64,000 nucleotides of DNA from Zoogloeaceae bacterium (GCA_031277315.1 JAITMP010000019.1:56084-120083), one strand, 5' to 3'; positions 1 to 10,001 are shown, counted from the first letter of the stretch. A program made the numbers and translations. The notes: generated by a model from the sequence alone, not told the origin.

Positions 1-457
1 GCATCGCCGCCGGCGCGTCGCCGTCGCGCGAGCCGAAGTTGCCCTGTCCGTCGATGAGCGGATAGCGCAGCGAGAAATTCTGCGCCACCCGCACCATGGC
101 GTCGTACACGCTCTGGTCGCCGTGCGGGTGGAACTTGCCGATCACATCGCCGACGACGCGGGCGCTTTTCACCGGCTTGGCGCCGGCCTTCAGGCCCATC
201 TCGTGCATGGCGTAGAGAATGCGCCGCTGCACCGGCTTCTGGCCGTCCTCGACATGCGGCAGGGCGCGGCCAGTGACAACGCTCATGGCATATGTCAGAT
301 AAGCGCGCTCGGCGTACAGATCGAGCGGCAGGACATCGCCGGACAGCGCCGGCGCAGGCGATGCCGGCGGCATGGGTGGCTTGGGTGGCATGGGTGACAT
401 GGGCGCGCCGCCGTCCGCCGCCGCCTCGTCAAACAGATCGGGGGTGCCGTTGCTCAT
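1..457 (-). CDS. parC: DNA topoisomerase IV subunit A (N-terminal part, cut by window edge)
   Basis: Partial gene: about the first 152 codons are present and the rest lies before base 1. ParC is the DNA-cleaving subunit that decatenates daughter chromosomes with ParE. The visible part has the family core [18 protein letters not shown], then [15 protein letters not shown] and [15 protein letters not shown]. The window stops at GDAPAAM, just before the usual catalytic tyrosine. The start ATG (457-455) overlaps the parE stop by one base (TGATG), so the two are translationally coupled. An unusual N-terminal stretch of about 20 residues is a Met/Pro-rich tripeptide repeat made by 9-bp DNA repeats near 371-406. 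At the positions of E. coli ParC Ser80 and Glu84 this protein has Gln and Asp. Confidence 0.93.
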   Translation of the reverse strand, partial: MSNGTPDLFDEAAADGGAPMSPMPPKPPMPPASPAPALSGDVLPLDLYAERAYLTYAMSVVTGRALPHVEDGQKPVQRRILYAMHEMGLKAGAKPVKSARVVGDVIGKFHPHGDQSVYDAMVRVAQNFSLRYPLIDGQGNFGSRDGDAPAAM

Positions 458-2436
458 CAGATATCCGCCTCAACCAGATTGCCCTTTTCTTCCATCCAGC
501 CACGGCGGCCGGCAGATTCGCCTTTCGCCATCAGCAGGGTGAACATCTTTTGCGTTTCTTCCTCCGCCCCCGCCCGCAACGCCACCGGCAGCACGCGCCG
601 CGTCGCCGGATCCATGGTGGTTTCGCGCAACTGCTCCGGGTTCATTTCGCCAAGGCCCTTGAAGCGGCCAATCTCGATGGCGGCGGGATTGACGCCCTCT
701 TTCTTCAGGCGGTCGCGGATCGTTTCCAGTTCGCCTTCGTCCAGCGCGTACAAACGCTTCGCCGGACGCTTCTTGCCCGAGGCCGGCACGTCGACGCGGT
801 AGAGCGGCGGCATGGCGACGTAGACGTGGCCGCGCGCGATCAGCTTGGGGAAATGCCGATAGAATAAAGTCAGCAGCAGCGTCTGGATATGCGCGCCGTC
901 GACGTCGGCATCCGACATGATGACGATCTTGCCGTAGCGCAAGCGGTCGAGCACGTCGTCCGCCGCCTCAACCGGATGCGGATCGACGCCGAGGGCGACG
1001 GCGATGTCGTGAATCTCGGTGTTGGCGAAAAGGCGGTTGGCGTCGACCTCGAACGCATTCAGCACCTTGCCGCGCAGCGGCAGGATGGCTTGCGTTTCCT
1101 TGTTACGCGCCATCTTGGCCGAGCCGCCGGCAGAATCGCCCTCGACGAGAAACAGTTCGTTGTCGGCGATATCCCCGCTTTCGCAATCCGAGAGCTTGCC
1201 CGGCAGCACGGCGACGCCGGAAGATTTTTTCTTTTCGACTTTCTGCGCCGTGCGCAAGCGCGCCTCGGCCTGCTTGATGGCGAGTTGCGCGATGGCCTTG
1301 GCGGCGTCGAGATGATTGTTGAGCCAGATTTCGAGCGGATCGCGGATCATGCTGGAAACCAGCTTCACCGCTTCGCGCGAATTGAGTTTTTCCTTCACCT
1401 GGCCCTGAAACTGCGGATCGAGGATGCGCGCGGAAAGAATGAAACTCATGCGCCCGCAGACATCCTCCTGCTGCAACTTGACGCCGCGCGGCAGCAGGGC
1501 GTGATGTTCGATGAAGGATTTCACCGCCTCGAAGATGCCGGCGCGCAAGCCCGATTCGTGCGTGCCGCCGAGCGCGGTCGGGATCAGGTTCACATAGGAT
1601 TCGGCGCAGACCGGCTCGGCAAACCAGCCGATCGCCCAGGTTGCGCCCTCCCCTTCGGCGAAAAATTCGTCGTCGGGCACGGCATGTTTCTCGCCGGTAT
1701 ACACCGGGCAGACCGCTTCGACGCCGGCGCCGGCTTCTTCCAGATAGCCTTGCAGCCCGAGCGGATAGCGCCAGGTCTTGGCCGCCCCGCCCTGTTCATT
1801 CTCCAGCGTCACCGCAAGCCCCGGCAGCAGCACCGCCTTCGAGCGCAGCAGCCGCTCCAGTTCGGCGACCGGCAGCTTGGCCGAGTCGAAATATTGCGCG
1901 TCCGGCCAGACGCGGATGCGCGTGCCGGTCTGCCGGCCGCAGGATTCGCCGGTTTGCACATCCGAATATTTCTCGCCGTTCTCGGAGAACACGACGAGAT
2001 GCACGCGGCCTTCGCGGCGCACTTCGACCTCGACGCGCTTCGACAGCGCGTTGGTGACGGACACGCCAACGCCGTGCAGCCCGCCGGAAAAAGCATACGC
2101 CGCCTGGCCCGACTTCTTGTCGAACTTGCCGCCCGCGTGCAGGCGCGTGAAGGCCAGCACCACCACCGGCACCTGTTCCTCGGGATGCGGGCCGACCGGA
2201 ATGCCGCGGCCGTCGTCGTCAACCGTGATGGAGCCGTCGGCGTGCAGCGTGACGCGGATGTTTTTGGCGAAACCGGCTAGCGCCTCGTCGGCGGCGTTGT
2301 CGATGACTTCCTGAATGATGTGCATCGGCGAATCGGTGCGGGTGTACATCCCCGGCCGCTCGCGCACCGGTTCGAGGCCCTTCAGCACGCGGAAGGAGGA
2401 TTCGTCGTAAGCGGCGTTCTTTTTGTTCATCTGCAT
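457..2436 (-). CDS. parE: DNA topoisomerase IV subunit B
   Basis: ATPase subunit of topoisomerase IV, 659 residues. The N-terminal GHKL ATPase motifs are [30 protein letters not shown] and [15 protein letters not shown]. The C-terminal TOPRIM motifs are [18 protein letters not shown] and [19 protein letters not shown]. The short C-terminal region, without the large gyrase-B insertion, and the immediate parC neighbour favour ParE over GyrB. Start chosen at 2436; a second ATG two codons downstream (2430) is equally possible. A 95-bp gap separates the gene from the upstream tRNA-His. Confidence 0.95.
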   Translation of the reverse strand: MQMNKKNAAYDESSFRVLKGLEPVRERPGMYTRTDSPMHIIQEVIDNAADEALAGFAKNIRVTLHADGSITVDDDGRGIPVGPHPEEQVPVVVLAFTRLHAGGKFDKKSGQAAYAFSGGLHGVGVSVTNALSKRVEVEVRREGRVHLVVFSENGEKYSDVQTGESCGRQTGTRIRVWPDAQYFDSAKLPVAELERLLRSKAVLLPGLAVTLENEQGGAAKTWRYPLGLQGYLEEAGAGVEAVCPVYTGEKHAVPDDEFFAEGEGATWAIGWFAEPVCAESYVNLIPTALGGTHESGLRAGIFEAVKSFIEHHALLPRGVKLQQEDVCGRMSFILSARILDPQFQGQVKEKLNSREAVKLVSSMIRDPLEIWLNNHLDAAKAIAQLAIKQAEARLRTAQKVEKKKSSGVAVLPGKLSDCESGDIADNELFLVEGDSAGGSAKMARNKETQAILPLRGKVLNAFEVDANRLFANTEIHDIAVALGVDPHPVEAADDVLDRLRYGKIVIMSDADVDGAHIQTLLLTLFYRHFPKLIARGHVYVAMPPLYRVDVPASGKKRPAKRLYALDEGELETIRDRLKKEGVNPAAIEIGRFKGLGEMNPEQLRETTMDPATRRVLPVALRAGAEEETQKMFTLLMAKGESAGRRGWMEEKGNLVEADI

Positions 2437-2531
2437 GGCTCTGTTTCGGCGGCGTCGCGCGCGGGCACGCCTCCCGGCTCAAGGAGCAAGCCGGGAATGA
2501 ATATGAATTGCATGTGTCTCGGGAATAAAAA

Positions 2532-2608
2532 TGGGGTGGATGATGGGACTCGAACCCACGACAACCGGAATCACAATCCGGGACTCTACCAACTGAGCTA
2601 CATCCACC
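2532..2608 (-). tRNA. tRNA-His (GTG)
   Basis: 77-nt cloverleaf with anticodon GTG in the loop TTGTGAT. The extra 5' G(-1) can pair with discriminator C73, the hallmark of histidine tRNAs. The 3' CCA is encoded, as TGG at 2532-2534 on the plus strand. It is the promoter-distal member of a Pro-Arg-His cluster. Confidence 0.95.
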
Positions 2609-2627
2609 GCTGATTGATGCTTCGGGC

Positions 2628-2704
2628 TGGCGCGCCCGACAGGACTCGAACCTGTAACCCCCGGCTTAGAAGGCCGGTGCTCTATCCGGTTGAGCTACGG
2701 GCGC
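2628..2704 (-). tRNA. tRNA-Arg (TCT)
   Basis: 77-nt cloverleaf. Acceptor arms GCGCCCG and CGGGCGC pair fully, the anticodon loop CTTCTAA gives anticodon TCT (reads AGA), and CCA is encoded after discriminator G. It lies 19 bp from tRNA-His and 52 bp from tRNA-Pro, so the three are probably one transcript. Confidence 0.95.
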
Positions 2705-2756
2705 CTGTCGGCCGGTGCCGGGTTTCGCGGGTGCCGATTGCGTCCTGGCTGGGTCC

Positions 2757-2833
<77 letters not shown>

Positions 2834-2882
2834 AAGGAGTCGCATTTTACTCGGGCGCCCAGCGCAGGTCAATTCAACACGC

Positions 2883-3902
2883 TCACTTCGGCACGGCTTT
2901 GAGGAGCGCGCGGACGTTCTCCTCATCGAGTTCCTGAATCATGCCGCGCTTCAGGCGCGGCGGCAGGGAGACGGGGCCGAAGCGCACCCGGATCAGGCGG
3001 CTGACCTGCACGCCGATGGCTTCGAACATGCGGCGCACTTCGCGGTTGCGGCCTTCGTTGAGGGTGACGTGATACCAGCGGTTGGCACCCTCGCCGCCAC
3101 GGGAAACCAGCGTGGTGAAGCGGGCTTCGCCGTCTTCCAGCGGAATGCCGTCGAGCAGGGCCTGTTCCTGTTCCGGGCGCAGTTCGCCGATGATCCGCAC
3201 GGCATACTCGCGCTCGAATTCGGAGCGCGGATGCATCAGCCGGTTGGCCAGTTCGCCGCTGCTGGTGAAAATCAGCAGCCCTTCGGTGTTGAAATCGAGC
3301 CGGCCGACATTCACCCAGCGACCGCCGCCGATGCGCGGCAGCTTGTCGAACACACTGGGCCGGCCTTGCGGATCGTCGCGGGAGACGATTTCCCCTTCCT
3401 GCTTGTGATACAGCAGCACGCGCGGCGCGCGCGGGGCGAACTTGAGGTTGACCTGCTTGCCGTTCACCCGCACCCGGTCTTGCGGGCCGATGCGCTGGCC
3501 GACGTGGGCCGGCTTGCCGTTCACGCTCACCCGCCCGGCGACGATCCATTCCTCCAGTTCGCGGCGGGAGCCGAGGCCGGCCTGCGCCAGCATCTTGTGC
3601 AGTTTTTGCGGTTCGGCGCCGTGCGCGGCATGGCGGACGGACTGCGCGGGATGGCCGCGCCGCCCGCTGCGCTCGCCGGAATCCGGCCTGCCGCCAGACC
3701 ACGGCCTTTCTGCTGACCTCTCTGCTGACCTCTCTGCCGACCTCTCTGTCGATCTCCCTGCCGGCCTTTTTACTTCCGCCGGCGCGATGCGATTGCCGTC
3801 AACGTCGCCACGCCGGGGAGGCGGCGCGCGATTGCCGTCCGGCTCCTCCCCTTTCCGGGTCGTGGGCCGCCGGAAAGGGCTACGCTTGCGCTGCATCGGC
3901 AA
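2883..3902 (-). CDS. rluB: 23S rRNA pseudouridine synthase, RluB family
   Basis: Isomerises a uridine of 23S rRNA helix 80 (position 2605 in E. coli). The 339-residue product has an N-terminal extension of about 95 residues, rich in Arg, Ser, Glu and Pro and with a tandem RSAE repeat. It then has an S4 RNA-binding domain ([20 protein letters not shown]) and the catalytic domain with [18 protein letters not shown], in which the Asp is the nucleophile. The start at 3902 overlaps the end of scpB by 23 bp; an ATG two codons in (3896) is an alternative. scpA-scpB-rluB is a common proteobacterial order. The RluB rather than RluE/F call rests on this context and the long extension. Confidence 0.9.
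   Translation of the reverse strand: MPMQRKRSPFRRPTTRKGEEPDGNRAPPPRRGDVDGNRIAPAEVKRPAGRSTERSAERSAERSAERPWSGGRPDSGERSGRRGHPAQSVRHAAHGAEPQKLHKMLAQAGLGSRRELEEWIVAGRVSVNGKPAHVGQRIGPQDRVRVNGKQVNLKFAPRAPRVLLYHKQEGEIVSRDDPQGRPSVFDKLPRIGGGRWVNVGRLDFNTEGLLIFTSSGELANRLMHPRSEFEREYAVRIIGELRPEQEQALLDGIPLEDGEARFTTLVSRGGEGANRWYHVTLNEGRNREVRRMFEAIGVQVSRLIRVRFGPVSLPPRLKRGMIQELDEENVRALLKAVPK
3709..3756. repeat. Four 12-bp tandem repeats inside rluB
   Basis: Four consecutive 12-bp units, the first two being TCTGCTGACCTC and the last two diverged by one to three bases. They are in frame and encode repeated Glu-Arg-Ser-Ala/Thr in the disordered N-terminal extension of RluB. Because the unit is a multiple of three, copy-number change would lengthen or shorten the tail without a frameshift. 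Confidence 0.85.
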
Positions 3903-4446
3903 GATCCATTACACGTTCGATTTCGGTCAATGGCGGCAACTCGGACAAGCTGCGCAGGCGCAGATCGTCGAGAAAACGCTTTGTCGTGGCATACAGCGCC
4001 GGGCGGCCCGGCGTGTCGCGGTGGCCGACGGTGTCGATCCAGCCGCGGCCTTCAAGCACTTTCAGCACATTCGGCGTGACGGCGACGCCGCGAATGTCCT
4101 CGATGTCGCCGCGCGTCACCGGCTGGCGGTAGGCGATGATGGCCAGTGTTTCCAGCACGGCGCGAGAATAGCGCGGCGGCTTCTCGTTCTTGAGGCGGTC
4201 GAGATAAGTCTGATATTCGGGCTTGGTCTGAAAGCGCCAGCCGCTGGCAAGCTGCACCAGTTCGATGCCGCGTCCGGCCCATTCGGCGCGAAGGTCGTTC
4301 AGCAGCACGCGCCAGGTGTCGTCGTCGAACTCCTCGTCGAACAGCTTTTTCATGTCGGTGAGCGACAACGGCTCGACCGTGACCAGCAGCGCGGTTTCCA
4401 GAATGCGCTTGTACTCTTCAGGCGTGTACGGTTGGGACGTCGACAT
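3880..4446 (-). CDS. scpB: Segregation and condensation protein B
   Basis: Winged-helix partner of the ScpA kleisin in the SMC condensin-like complex that compacts and separates chromosomes. The 188-residue product starts with a helical region ([22 protein letters not shown]). It contains the conserved ScpB segment [22 protein letters not shown], here with V for the first A, followed by [23 protein letters not shown]. It overlaps scpA by 29 bp and rluB by 23 bp, which indicates a tightly coupled operon. Confidence 0.93.
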   Translation of the reverse strand: MSTSQPYTPEEYKRILETALLVTVEPLSLTDMKKLFDEEFDDDTWRVLLNDLRAEWAGRGIELVQLASGWRFQTKPEYQTYLDRLKNEKPPRYSRAVLETLAIIAYRQPVTRGDIEDIRGVAVTPNVLKVLEGRGWIDTVGHRDTPGRPALYATTKRFLDDLRLRSLSELPPLTEIERVMDLADAAQA

Positions 4447-5272
4447 CGTTTGGTCCTGTTTCAGAATGGGCCAATTTTACATAGATCGGCGCGAATACTT
4501 CGTTCTGGGTCACCTCGATCATGCACTCGCGGGCAAGCTCCAGCACGGCGAGAAAATTCACCACCAGCCCGGCCACGCCGAGCGTAAGGTCGAACAGCTT
4601 GGCGAATTCGACATAAGCGCCGCCTTGCAGCTTGCGCAGCACGATGCTCATGTGCTCGCGCACCGACAACTCCTCGCGCCGCACTTTGTGATGCTGCATC
4701 ACCTTGGCGTGCTTCATGAGCGACAGCCAGGCCACCTGCAGATCGTGCAGATTGACATCGGGCAGGCGTTCGGCGGCGGCATCGGCGACCCACACCGACA
4801 CCCAGCGGTAGTCGCGCATCGCCTGCGGCAGCGCGTCGAGCCGCGCGGCGGCGGCTTTCATCTGCTCGTATTCGAGCAGGCGGCGCACCAGTTCGGCGCG
4901 CGGATCGAGCGTTGTATCTTCCTCCTCGATCTTCTTTGGCCGTGGCAGCAGCATGCGCGACTTGATCTCCAGCAGCATCGCCGCCATCAGCAAATATTCG
5001 GCGGCCAGCTCGAGATTGCGCGCCCGCATCGCTTCGACATATTCGAGATACTGCGCCGTCAGCGGCGCCATCGGAATGTCGAGAACGTTGATGTTCGCCT
5101 TGCGGATCAGATACAGCAGCAGGTCGAGCGGCCCCTCGAAGGATTCCAGATAGACTTCCAGCGCGTCGGGCGGAATGTAGAGATCCTTCGGCAATTCCGG
5201 CAGCGGCTCGCCATAGAGTCTGGCGACCGGCTGGGCCGGTTCGGGCGGCGTCGATTCCATGCTCGTTTCCAT
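4418..5272 (-). CDS. scpA: Segregation and condensation protein A (kleisin)
   Basis: Kleisin subunit that bridges the SMC heads. 284 residues. The N-terminal SMC-neck-binding segment is clear ([20 protein letters not shown] followed by [15 protein letters not shown]), as is the helical run [19 protein letters not shown]. The first 40 residues are a Pro-rich extension. The gene lies 6 bp after the upstream thioesterase gene and overlaps scpB, in a trpS-thioesterase-scpA-scpB-rluB series. Confidence 0.93.
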   Translation of the reverse strand: METSMESTPPEPAQPVARLYGEPLPELPKDLYIPPDALEVYLESFEGPLDLLLYLIRKANINVLDIPMAPLTAQYLEYVEAMRARNLELAAEYLLMAAMLLEIKSRMLLPRPKKIEEEDTTLDPRAELVRRLLEYEQMKAAAARLDALPQAMRDYRWVSVWVADAAAERLPDVNLHDLQVAWLSLMKHAKVMQHHKVRREELSVREHMSIVLRKLQGGAYVEFAKLFDLTLGVAGLVVNFLAVLELARECMIEVTQNEVFAPIYVKLAHSETGPNDVDVPTVHA

Positions 5273-5278
5273 GTCCGC

Positions 5279-5749
5279 TCAAGCCACCGTGTAAGCGCCG
5301 GTGCCGATGGCGATCAGGTCGCCGGCGTCGTTGTGCAGTTCCATGCGCGTCACCGCCACCTTGTTGCCGGTGCGCAGGATGTAGCCCTTCGCCTCGAACC
5401 ACTGGCCAAGACCGGGACGCAGATAATCGACACGCATGTCGATGGTGCTGATGCGGGCGAAGCGTTGCAGGCGCTCCTCGATCGGCTCGTCGCGCAACTT
5501 GCGCTGCAAGCCGAGAAAGGCCGTCAGCCCGCCGCAGACATCAATCACCGAGGAGATGACGCCGCCATGCAGATTGCCGCGCATGAAGTTGCCGACCAGT
5601 TCCGGCCGCATGGCGAAACGCAGCAGCGGGCTTTCGCCGGCGCAGGACACCACGTCGAGGCCGAGCACCTTGTTGAAGGGAATCTTCTCGGTGAACAGCT
5701 CGTGGATCGCTTCGAGCAGCTTGTCTTCCATCTCCTTGCCGTGCGTCAT
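5279..5749 (-). CDS. PaaI/YiiD-type hotdog-fold thioesterase
   Basis: 156-residue single-domain hotdog protein, probably an acyl-CoA thioesterase. The segment NFMRGNLHGGVISSVIDVCGG carries the HGG helix motif of the family, and IDMRVDYLRPG lies on the central strand. The start at 5749 was chosen because TGAGGA, overlapping the trpS stop, sits 8 bp upstream; longer reading would run into trpS. No cofactor or localisation signal is seen. Substrate unknown. Its place between trpS and scpA suggests cotranscription rather than shared function. Confidence 0.8.
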   Translation of the reverse strand: MTHGKEMEDKLLEAIHELFTEKIPFNKVLGLDVVSCAGESPLLRFAMRPELVGNFMRGNLHGGVISSVIDVCGGLTAFLGLQRKLRDEPIEERLQRFARISTIDMRVDYLRPGLGQWFEAKGYILRTGNKVAVTRMELHNDAGDLIAIGTGAYTVA

Positions 5750-5760
5750 GAGCGCATTCC

Positions 5761-6963
5761 TCAGGCGTAGTTCACGCCCATCGCCTCGCGCACGTCGCGC
5801 ATGGTTTCGCCGGCCAGCTTGCGCGCCCGCTCGCAGCCGTCGTCGATGATGTCGCGCACCAGCGCCGGATTGTCGATGTAGGTTTGCGCCCGCTCGTGCA
5901 TCGGCTCTTGCTCCTTCAGCACGGCGTCGATCACCGGGTGCTTGCATTCGATGCAGCCGATGCCGGCGCTGCGGCAGCCCTGCTGCACCCATTGCCGGGT
6001 CGCCTCGTCGGAGTACACCAAGTGAAACTGCCAGACCGGGCAGCGCGCCGGTTCGCCGGGGTCGGTGCGGCGCACCCGCGCCGGATCGGTCTGCATGGTG
6101 CGGATTTTCTTCGTCACCGAGTCGGCGCTCTCGCGCAGGGAAATCGTGTTCTCGTAGGATTTCGACATTTTCTGTCCGTCGAGGCCGGGCATCTTCGCCG
6201 CTTCCGTCAGCAGCGCGCCGGGTTCGACCAGAATCATCTTGTGGTCGCCCTCGAAGAAGCCGAACAACCGCTCGCGGTCCTCCGGCGGCAGATCCGATGC
6301 GGCATCAAGTAGCGCATGCGCCCGCGTCCGCGCCTGACGGTCGCCCTCCTGCCGGAAGCGCGTGCGCAGTGCTTCGTATTCCTGAGCGCGTTCAGCGCCG
6401 AGCCGCTTTACGGCAGCGCGCGCCTTGGCCTCGAAATCCGGCTCGCGGCCATACATGTGATTGAAGCGGCGCGCCAATTCGCGCGTGAATTCGACGTGCG
6501 GAATCTGGTCCTCGCCGACCGGCACCTTGTCGGCGCGGTAAATCAGGATGTCGGCGCTCATCAGCAGCGGATAGCCGAGAAAGCCGTAGGTCGACAGATC
6601 CTTGTGTTCGAGTTTTTCCTGCTGATCCTTGTAGGTCGGCACGCGCTCCAGCCAGCCGAGCGGCGTCATCATCGAGAGCAGCAAATGAAATTCGGCATGC
6701 TCCCGCACGCGCGACTGGATGAACAGAATGGCTTGCGCGGGGTCGACGCCCGCCGCCAGCCAGTCGATGACCATTTCGCGGGCATTCTCCTCGATGGTGC
6801 CCGGCTCGTCGTAAGCGGTGGTCAGCGCGTGCCAGTCGGCGACGAAGAACAGGCAGGGATAGGCACTTTGCAAGCGCACCCAGTTTTTCAGGACGCCGTG
6901 ATAGTGGCCGAGGTGGAGGCGCCCGGTGGGGCGCATGCCGGAGAGAACTCGTTCTGCGTACAT
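5761..6963 (-). CDS. trpS: Tryptophanyl-tRNA synthetase
   Basis: Class Ic aminoacyl-tRNA synthetase charging tRNA-Trp, 400 residues. It has the HIGH-type signature HLGHYHG near residue 17 and KMSKS in GQKMSKSYENTISL. It is about 60 residues longer than E. coli TrpS; the extra sequence follows the Rossmann fold (about residues 165-225: KARAAVKRLGAERAQEYEAL and on), an insertion known in some betaproteobacterial TrpS. The stop overlaps the ribosome-binding site of the next gene, so translation is probably coupled. Confidence 0.94.
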   Translation of the reverse strand: MYAERVLSGMRPTGRLHLGHYHGVLKNWVRLQSAYPCLFFVADWHALTTAYDEPGTIEENAREMVIDWLAAGVDPAQAILFIQSRVREHAEFHLLLSMMTPLGWLERVPTYKDQQEKLEHKDLSTYGFLGYPLLMSADILIYRADKVPVGEDQIPHVEFTRELARRFNHMYGREPDFEAKARAAVKRLGAERAQEYEALRTRFRQEGDRQARTRAHALLDAASDLPPEDRERLFGFFEGDHKMILVEPGALLTEAAKMPGLDGQKMSKSYENTISLRESADSVTKKIRTMQTDPARVRRTDPGEPARCPVWQFHLVYSDEATRQWVQQGCRSAGIGCIECKHPVIDAVLKEQEPMHERAQTYIDNPALVRDIIDDGCERARKLAGETMRDVREAMGVNYA

Positions 6964-6978
6964 GTATGCTCGTGTGCG

Positions 6979-7638
6979 TTAAAAAAAGAAAAGTGAATTC
7001 AGAAAACGGAAAAAAACAATCAGCAACGGCTCCAGTATCCTGCCGAGCATGCCGCTCACCAGCAGCAGCAGCAGGATCGGAAAGCCATACGGCTCCAGCC
7101 GGGAAAAACCCCAGGCCAGCCGATGCGGCAGCAGGCTGACGGCGATGCGGCCGCCATCCAGCGGCGGAATCGGCAGCAGGTTGAGCAGCATCAGCACCGC
7201 GTTGATTTCAATGCCGGCGCCCGCGTTGCCTTTCAGGAAGGCGCTGAACGAACTCAACTCCATGTTCGCCGTCGCCCTCAACAGCGCCGTCCAGCCGATC
7301 GCCATCAACAGGTTCGCGCCCGGCCCCGCCGCCGCCACCCACAGCATGTCCCGCTTCGGATTGCGCAGCCGCCCGAAATTCACCGGCACCGGCTTGGCCC
7401 AACCGAACAGGATGCCGCTGCCGCCCAGCAATTTGCTCAATGCCAGAATCATGCCCGGCACCAGCAGGGTGCCGACCGGATCGACATGGCGCAGCGGATT
7501 CAGGCTGATGCGCCCGGCCAGGTACGCCGTCGGATCGCCGAAATGCCGCGCCACGTAGCCGTGAGCGGCTTCGTGCAAAGTAATGGCGAAAATGACCGGA
7601 ATGGCGTAGACCGCCAGAGCCTGAATGAAGGCATCCAT
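6979..7638 (-). CDS. Site-2-protease-family (M50) membrane metalloprotease
   Basis: 219-residue polytopic membrane protein. The zinc motif is HEAAH (His22, Glu23, His26) in the first hydrophobic helix, and the third ligand Asp lies in NLLPIPPLDGGRIA. It has four to five hydrophobic segments and ends in an Phe-rich tail. This short group lacks PDZ domains and is generally found beside trpS or yciO in betaproteobacteria, as here. The physiological substrate is not known from sequence. Confidence 0.88.
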   Translation of the reverse strand: MDAFIQALAVYAIPVIFAITLHEAAHGYVARHFGDPTAYLAGRISLNPLRHVDPVGTLLVPGMILALSKLLGGSGILFGWAKPVPVNFGRLRNPKRDMLWVAAAGPGANLLMAIGWTALLRATANMELSSFSAFLKGNAGAGIEINAVLMLLNLLPIPPLDGGRIAVSLLPHRLAWGFSRLEPYGFPILLLLLVSGMLGRILEPLLIVFFRFLNSLFFF

Positions 7639-7666
7639 GATAAGCCGCGCATTCTACCAGAGCGGG

Positions 7667-8296
7667 CTACCGATCCAGACCGAGCGGGGCCAGCGCGCCG
7701 CGTCCGGCGCGGACCAGCGCCGGCGCGGATCCGGTGAGGTCGACCACGGTCGTCATCTCCATGCCGCAGGCGCCCGCTTCGATGATCAGATCAATGCGTT
7801 TTTCGAGGCGGTCGCGGATGTCTTCGGCGTCGTTGAGCGGCAAGGCGTCGCCGGGCAGCAGCAGGGTCGAACTGAGCATCGGCTCGTCGAGTTCGGCCAG
7901 CAGCGCCAGCGGCACGGGATGAGAGGGAATGCGCAGGCCGATGGTCTTGCGCTTCGGATGCAGAATGCGGCGCGGCAATTCCTTGGTGCCTTCGAGAATC
8001 AGGGTGTAGCTGCCCGGCGTGATCGCCTTCAGCAAGCGGAACTGGGCGTTGTCGACCCGCGCGTAGATGGCGATCTCGGAAAGATCGCGGCACATCAGGG
8101 TGAAATGGTGGCGCTCGTCGACGCCGCGAATGGCGCGGATGCGCGCCACGGCGTCGGCGTCGCCGATCCGGCAGCCGAGGGAATACGCGGCGTCGGTGGG
8201 AAACGCCGCCAGGCCGCCGGCGCGCAGAATTTCGGCAGCCTGACGGATCAGGCGCGGCTGCGGCTGTTCGGAATGAACGGAAAAAAATTGAGCCAT
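7667..8296 (-). CDS. yciO: YciO/Sua5/YwlC-family protein (threonylcarbamoyl-AMP synthase-like)
   Basis: 209 residues aligned along its length with E. coli YciO from memory: start MAQFFSVHSEQPQPRLI, then FPTDAAYSLGCRIGDADAV, FTLMCRDLSEIAIYA, PGSYTLILEGTKELPRRIL and KRKTIGLRIPSHPV. It has the YrdC fold that makes threonylcarbamoyl-AMP for tRNA t6A. Whether YciO itself does this in vivo is less certain than for TsaC/Sua5. It is 7 bp downstream of the PHP phosphatase gene; the same pairing with a YciV-type protein occurs near trp genes in enterobacteria. Confidence 0.88.
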   Translation of the reverse strand: MAQFFSVHSEQPQPRLIRQAAEILRAGGLAAFPTDAAYSLGCRIGDADAVARIRAIRGVDERHHFTLMCRDLSEIAIYARVDNAQFRLLKAITPGSYTLILEGTKELPRRILHPKRKTIGLRIPSHPVPLALLAELDEPMLSSTLLLPGDALPLNDAEDIRDRLEKRIDLIIEAGACGMEMTTVVDLTGSAPALVRAGRGALAPLGLDR

Positions 8297-8303
8297 GATG
8301 AAA

Positions 8304-9137
8304 TCAAATCAAATCGCGCCAAATCGGCGTCAGGTCGCCGGGCAATGGCGGCGTCATGCCGAGATCGGCGCCGCTCTCGCCGGGGCCGTGAAAATCGGAA
8401 GCGACCGACGCCTTGAGATCGAAGCGGCGCGCCAGACGAGCGCATTCCTGCACCTCTTCGGCGGAATGGCCGGCGCACGCCACCTCGATGCCGGCGCCGC
8501 CGCGATCCTTGAACTCGCCCAGAAAAACGCATAGCTCATCGCGGCTGATGCGATAACGCAGCGGATGCGCCAGCACCGCCAAACCGCCCGCGCCGCCGAT
8601 CCAGCGCAGCGCGTTTTCGAGTGAAGCCCATTCGTGCGGCACGTAGCCGGGCTTGCCCTTGGCGAGGTAATGCGTGAACACGCCCTTCATGTCGGGCGCG
8701 ATTTTCTGCTCGATGAGAAAGCGGGCGAAATGGGCGCGGCTAATGATCGACGCCTTCCCGGCATGACGCGCTGCCCCCGCGTAAGCGCCGTGGATGCCGA
8801 TCTTTTCCAGCTCGGCGGCAATGCGCCGGGCGCGGCCGTCGCGTCCGGCGCGGATCGTTTCCAGTCCGGCAACCAGCGGCGGATGGGCCGGATCAATGCC
8901 CAGACCGACGACATGCAAACTCGTATCGTCGCGCCAGGAGAGCGAAATTTCGCTGCCATCGAGAAAGCGCACGCCGCCCGCCTCCGCCACCGCGCGCGCC
9001 TCGGCAAGACCGGCCACCTCATCGTGATCCGTCAGCGACCACAACGCAAGACCGCGCTCAACCGCCCGCCGCGCCACCTCCGCCGGCGCCAGCAGCCCGT
9101 CGGAAACACTGGAATGACAATGCAGATCGGCTTTCAT
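8304..9137 (-). CDS. PHP-domain 3',5'-nucleoside bisphosphate phosphatase / RNase AM-like
   Basis: 277 residues, PHP fold. Metal-binding motifs are DLHCHSSVSDG near the N-terminus, LTDHDEVAGL, the insertion with SRAHFARFLIE, LAVLAHPLRY and VASDFHGPG. This is the YciV (RNase AM) type, which removes phosphate from 3',5'-bisphosphonucleosides and trims RNA 5' ends. It heads the leftward series PHP-yciO-M50-trpS with gaps of 7 to 28 bp. Start at 9137, directly before MKADLHCH. Confidence 0.88.
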   Translation of the reverse strand: MKADLHCHSSVSDGLLAPAEVARRAVERGLALWSLTDHDEVAGLAEARAVAEAGGVRFLDGSEISLSWRDDTSLHVVGLGIDPAHPPLVAGLETIRAGRDGRARRIAAELEKIGIHGAYAGAARHAGKASIISRAHFARFLIEQKIAPDMKGVFTHYLAKGKPGYVPHEWASLENALRWIGGAGGLAVLAHPLRYRISRDELCVFLGEFKDRGGAGIEVACAGHSAEEVQECARLARRFDLKASVASDFHGPGESGADLGMTPPLPGDLTPIWRDLI

Positions 9138-9322
9138 ACCGGGAGTTTAACCGAGGAAGCCGCTGGTCACGCCGTGTCCTCGCGCCAAACCGCGCTTCAC
9201 TTTGCCTTTCCCCGAAACCGCGACGGTCGCGCTGGAATGAGCAAACGGCATACCGATACCCGTCTTGCCAAATACGCGCTGTTGATTTATCTTACCAACG
9301 TCTTACTTTGGGAGCGTTCAAC

Positions 9323-9598
9323 ATGGCGGCCATGCCGGAACAAGCAACAACCGTTGTATCAACCAAGGGGCAAGTCATCCTGCCGAAAGCAATCCGCGAC
9401 CAGCGTCATTGGTCGACCGGAACGCGGCTCACCGTGGAGAACATGCCGGACGGCGTGCTGCTCAAGTCAGCGCCGCTGTTCCCGCAATCGAGCGTTGAAG
9501 CTGTATTCGGCTCATTGGCTTACAAGGGAACGGCGTTGTCAGTGGATGACATGAACGCTGCCGTCGCGGCTGAGGCAAAACGGCATGCGCGCAATTGA
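9323..9598 (+). CDS. AbrB/MazE-type antitoxin (VapB-like)
   Basis: 91-residue protein with an N-terminal swapped-hairpin AbrB domain (TTVVSTKGQVILPKAIRDQ, then GTRLTVENMPDGVLL). The C-terminal tail, SVEAVFGSLAYKGTALSVDD, resembles the toxin-binding region of VapB/MazE antitoxins. The start ATG at 9323 has GGGAGCG 7 bp upstream; a TTG at 9308 is the alternative. It overlaps the downstream PIN toxin by 14 bp. Such pairs normally repress their own promoter. Confidence 0.88.
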   Translation: MAAMPEQATTVVSTKGQVILPKAIRDQRHWSTGTRLTVENMPDGVLLKSAPLFPQSSVEAVFGSLAYKGTALSVDDMNAAVAAEAKRHARN

Positions 9599-9974
9599 CA
9601 CGAACGTCGTCGTCCGCTTCCTGACAAACGACGACAAGCGGCAAGCCAGGGCGGCGCGCGCCGTCATGGAGGACGGCGGCATCTTCATCGCGACGACGGC
9701 GCTGCTGGAAAGCGAATGGGTGCTGCGCAGCGGCTACGGCTTCGCGCCCGGTCAGATCGCCGCGGCCTTGCGCGGCGTTGCCGGTCTGCCCGGCGTGACG
9801 GTCGAGGAACCGGCCCGGCTCGCGCAGGCGCTGGACTGGATGAGCGAGGGGATGGATTTCGCCGATGCGCTCCATCTGGCGAAGGCCGATGGATGCAGCG
9901 CCTTCCTGAGCTTCGACCGCAAACTCATCAAAGCCGCCAACGGACGCTCATCCGTACCCGTCCTGGCGCTCTGA
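9585..9974 (+). CDS. vapC: PIN-domain ribonuclease toxin, VapC family
   Basis: 129-residue PIN-domain protein. The acidic metal-binding residues of the family are present: Asp5 (IDTNVVVRF), Glu42 (LLESEWVL), Asp91/Asp94 (MDFADALHLA) and Asp111 (SFDRKL). This supports an intact Mg-dependent RNase, typically acting on tRNA or rRNA. Translation overlaps the antitoxin gene by 14 bp, the usual type II arrangement with the antitoxin first. Confidence 0.92.
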   Translation: MRAIDTNVVVRFLTNDDKRQARAARAVMEDGGIFIATTALLESEWVLRSGYGFAPGQIAAALRGVAGLPGVTVEEPARLAQALDWMSEGMDFADALHLAKADGCSAFLSFDRKLIKAANGRSSVPVLAL

Positions 9975-10001
9975 CCAACTTGCCGTTGACATATCGGAGC
10001 C

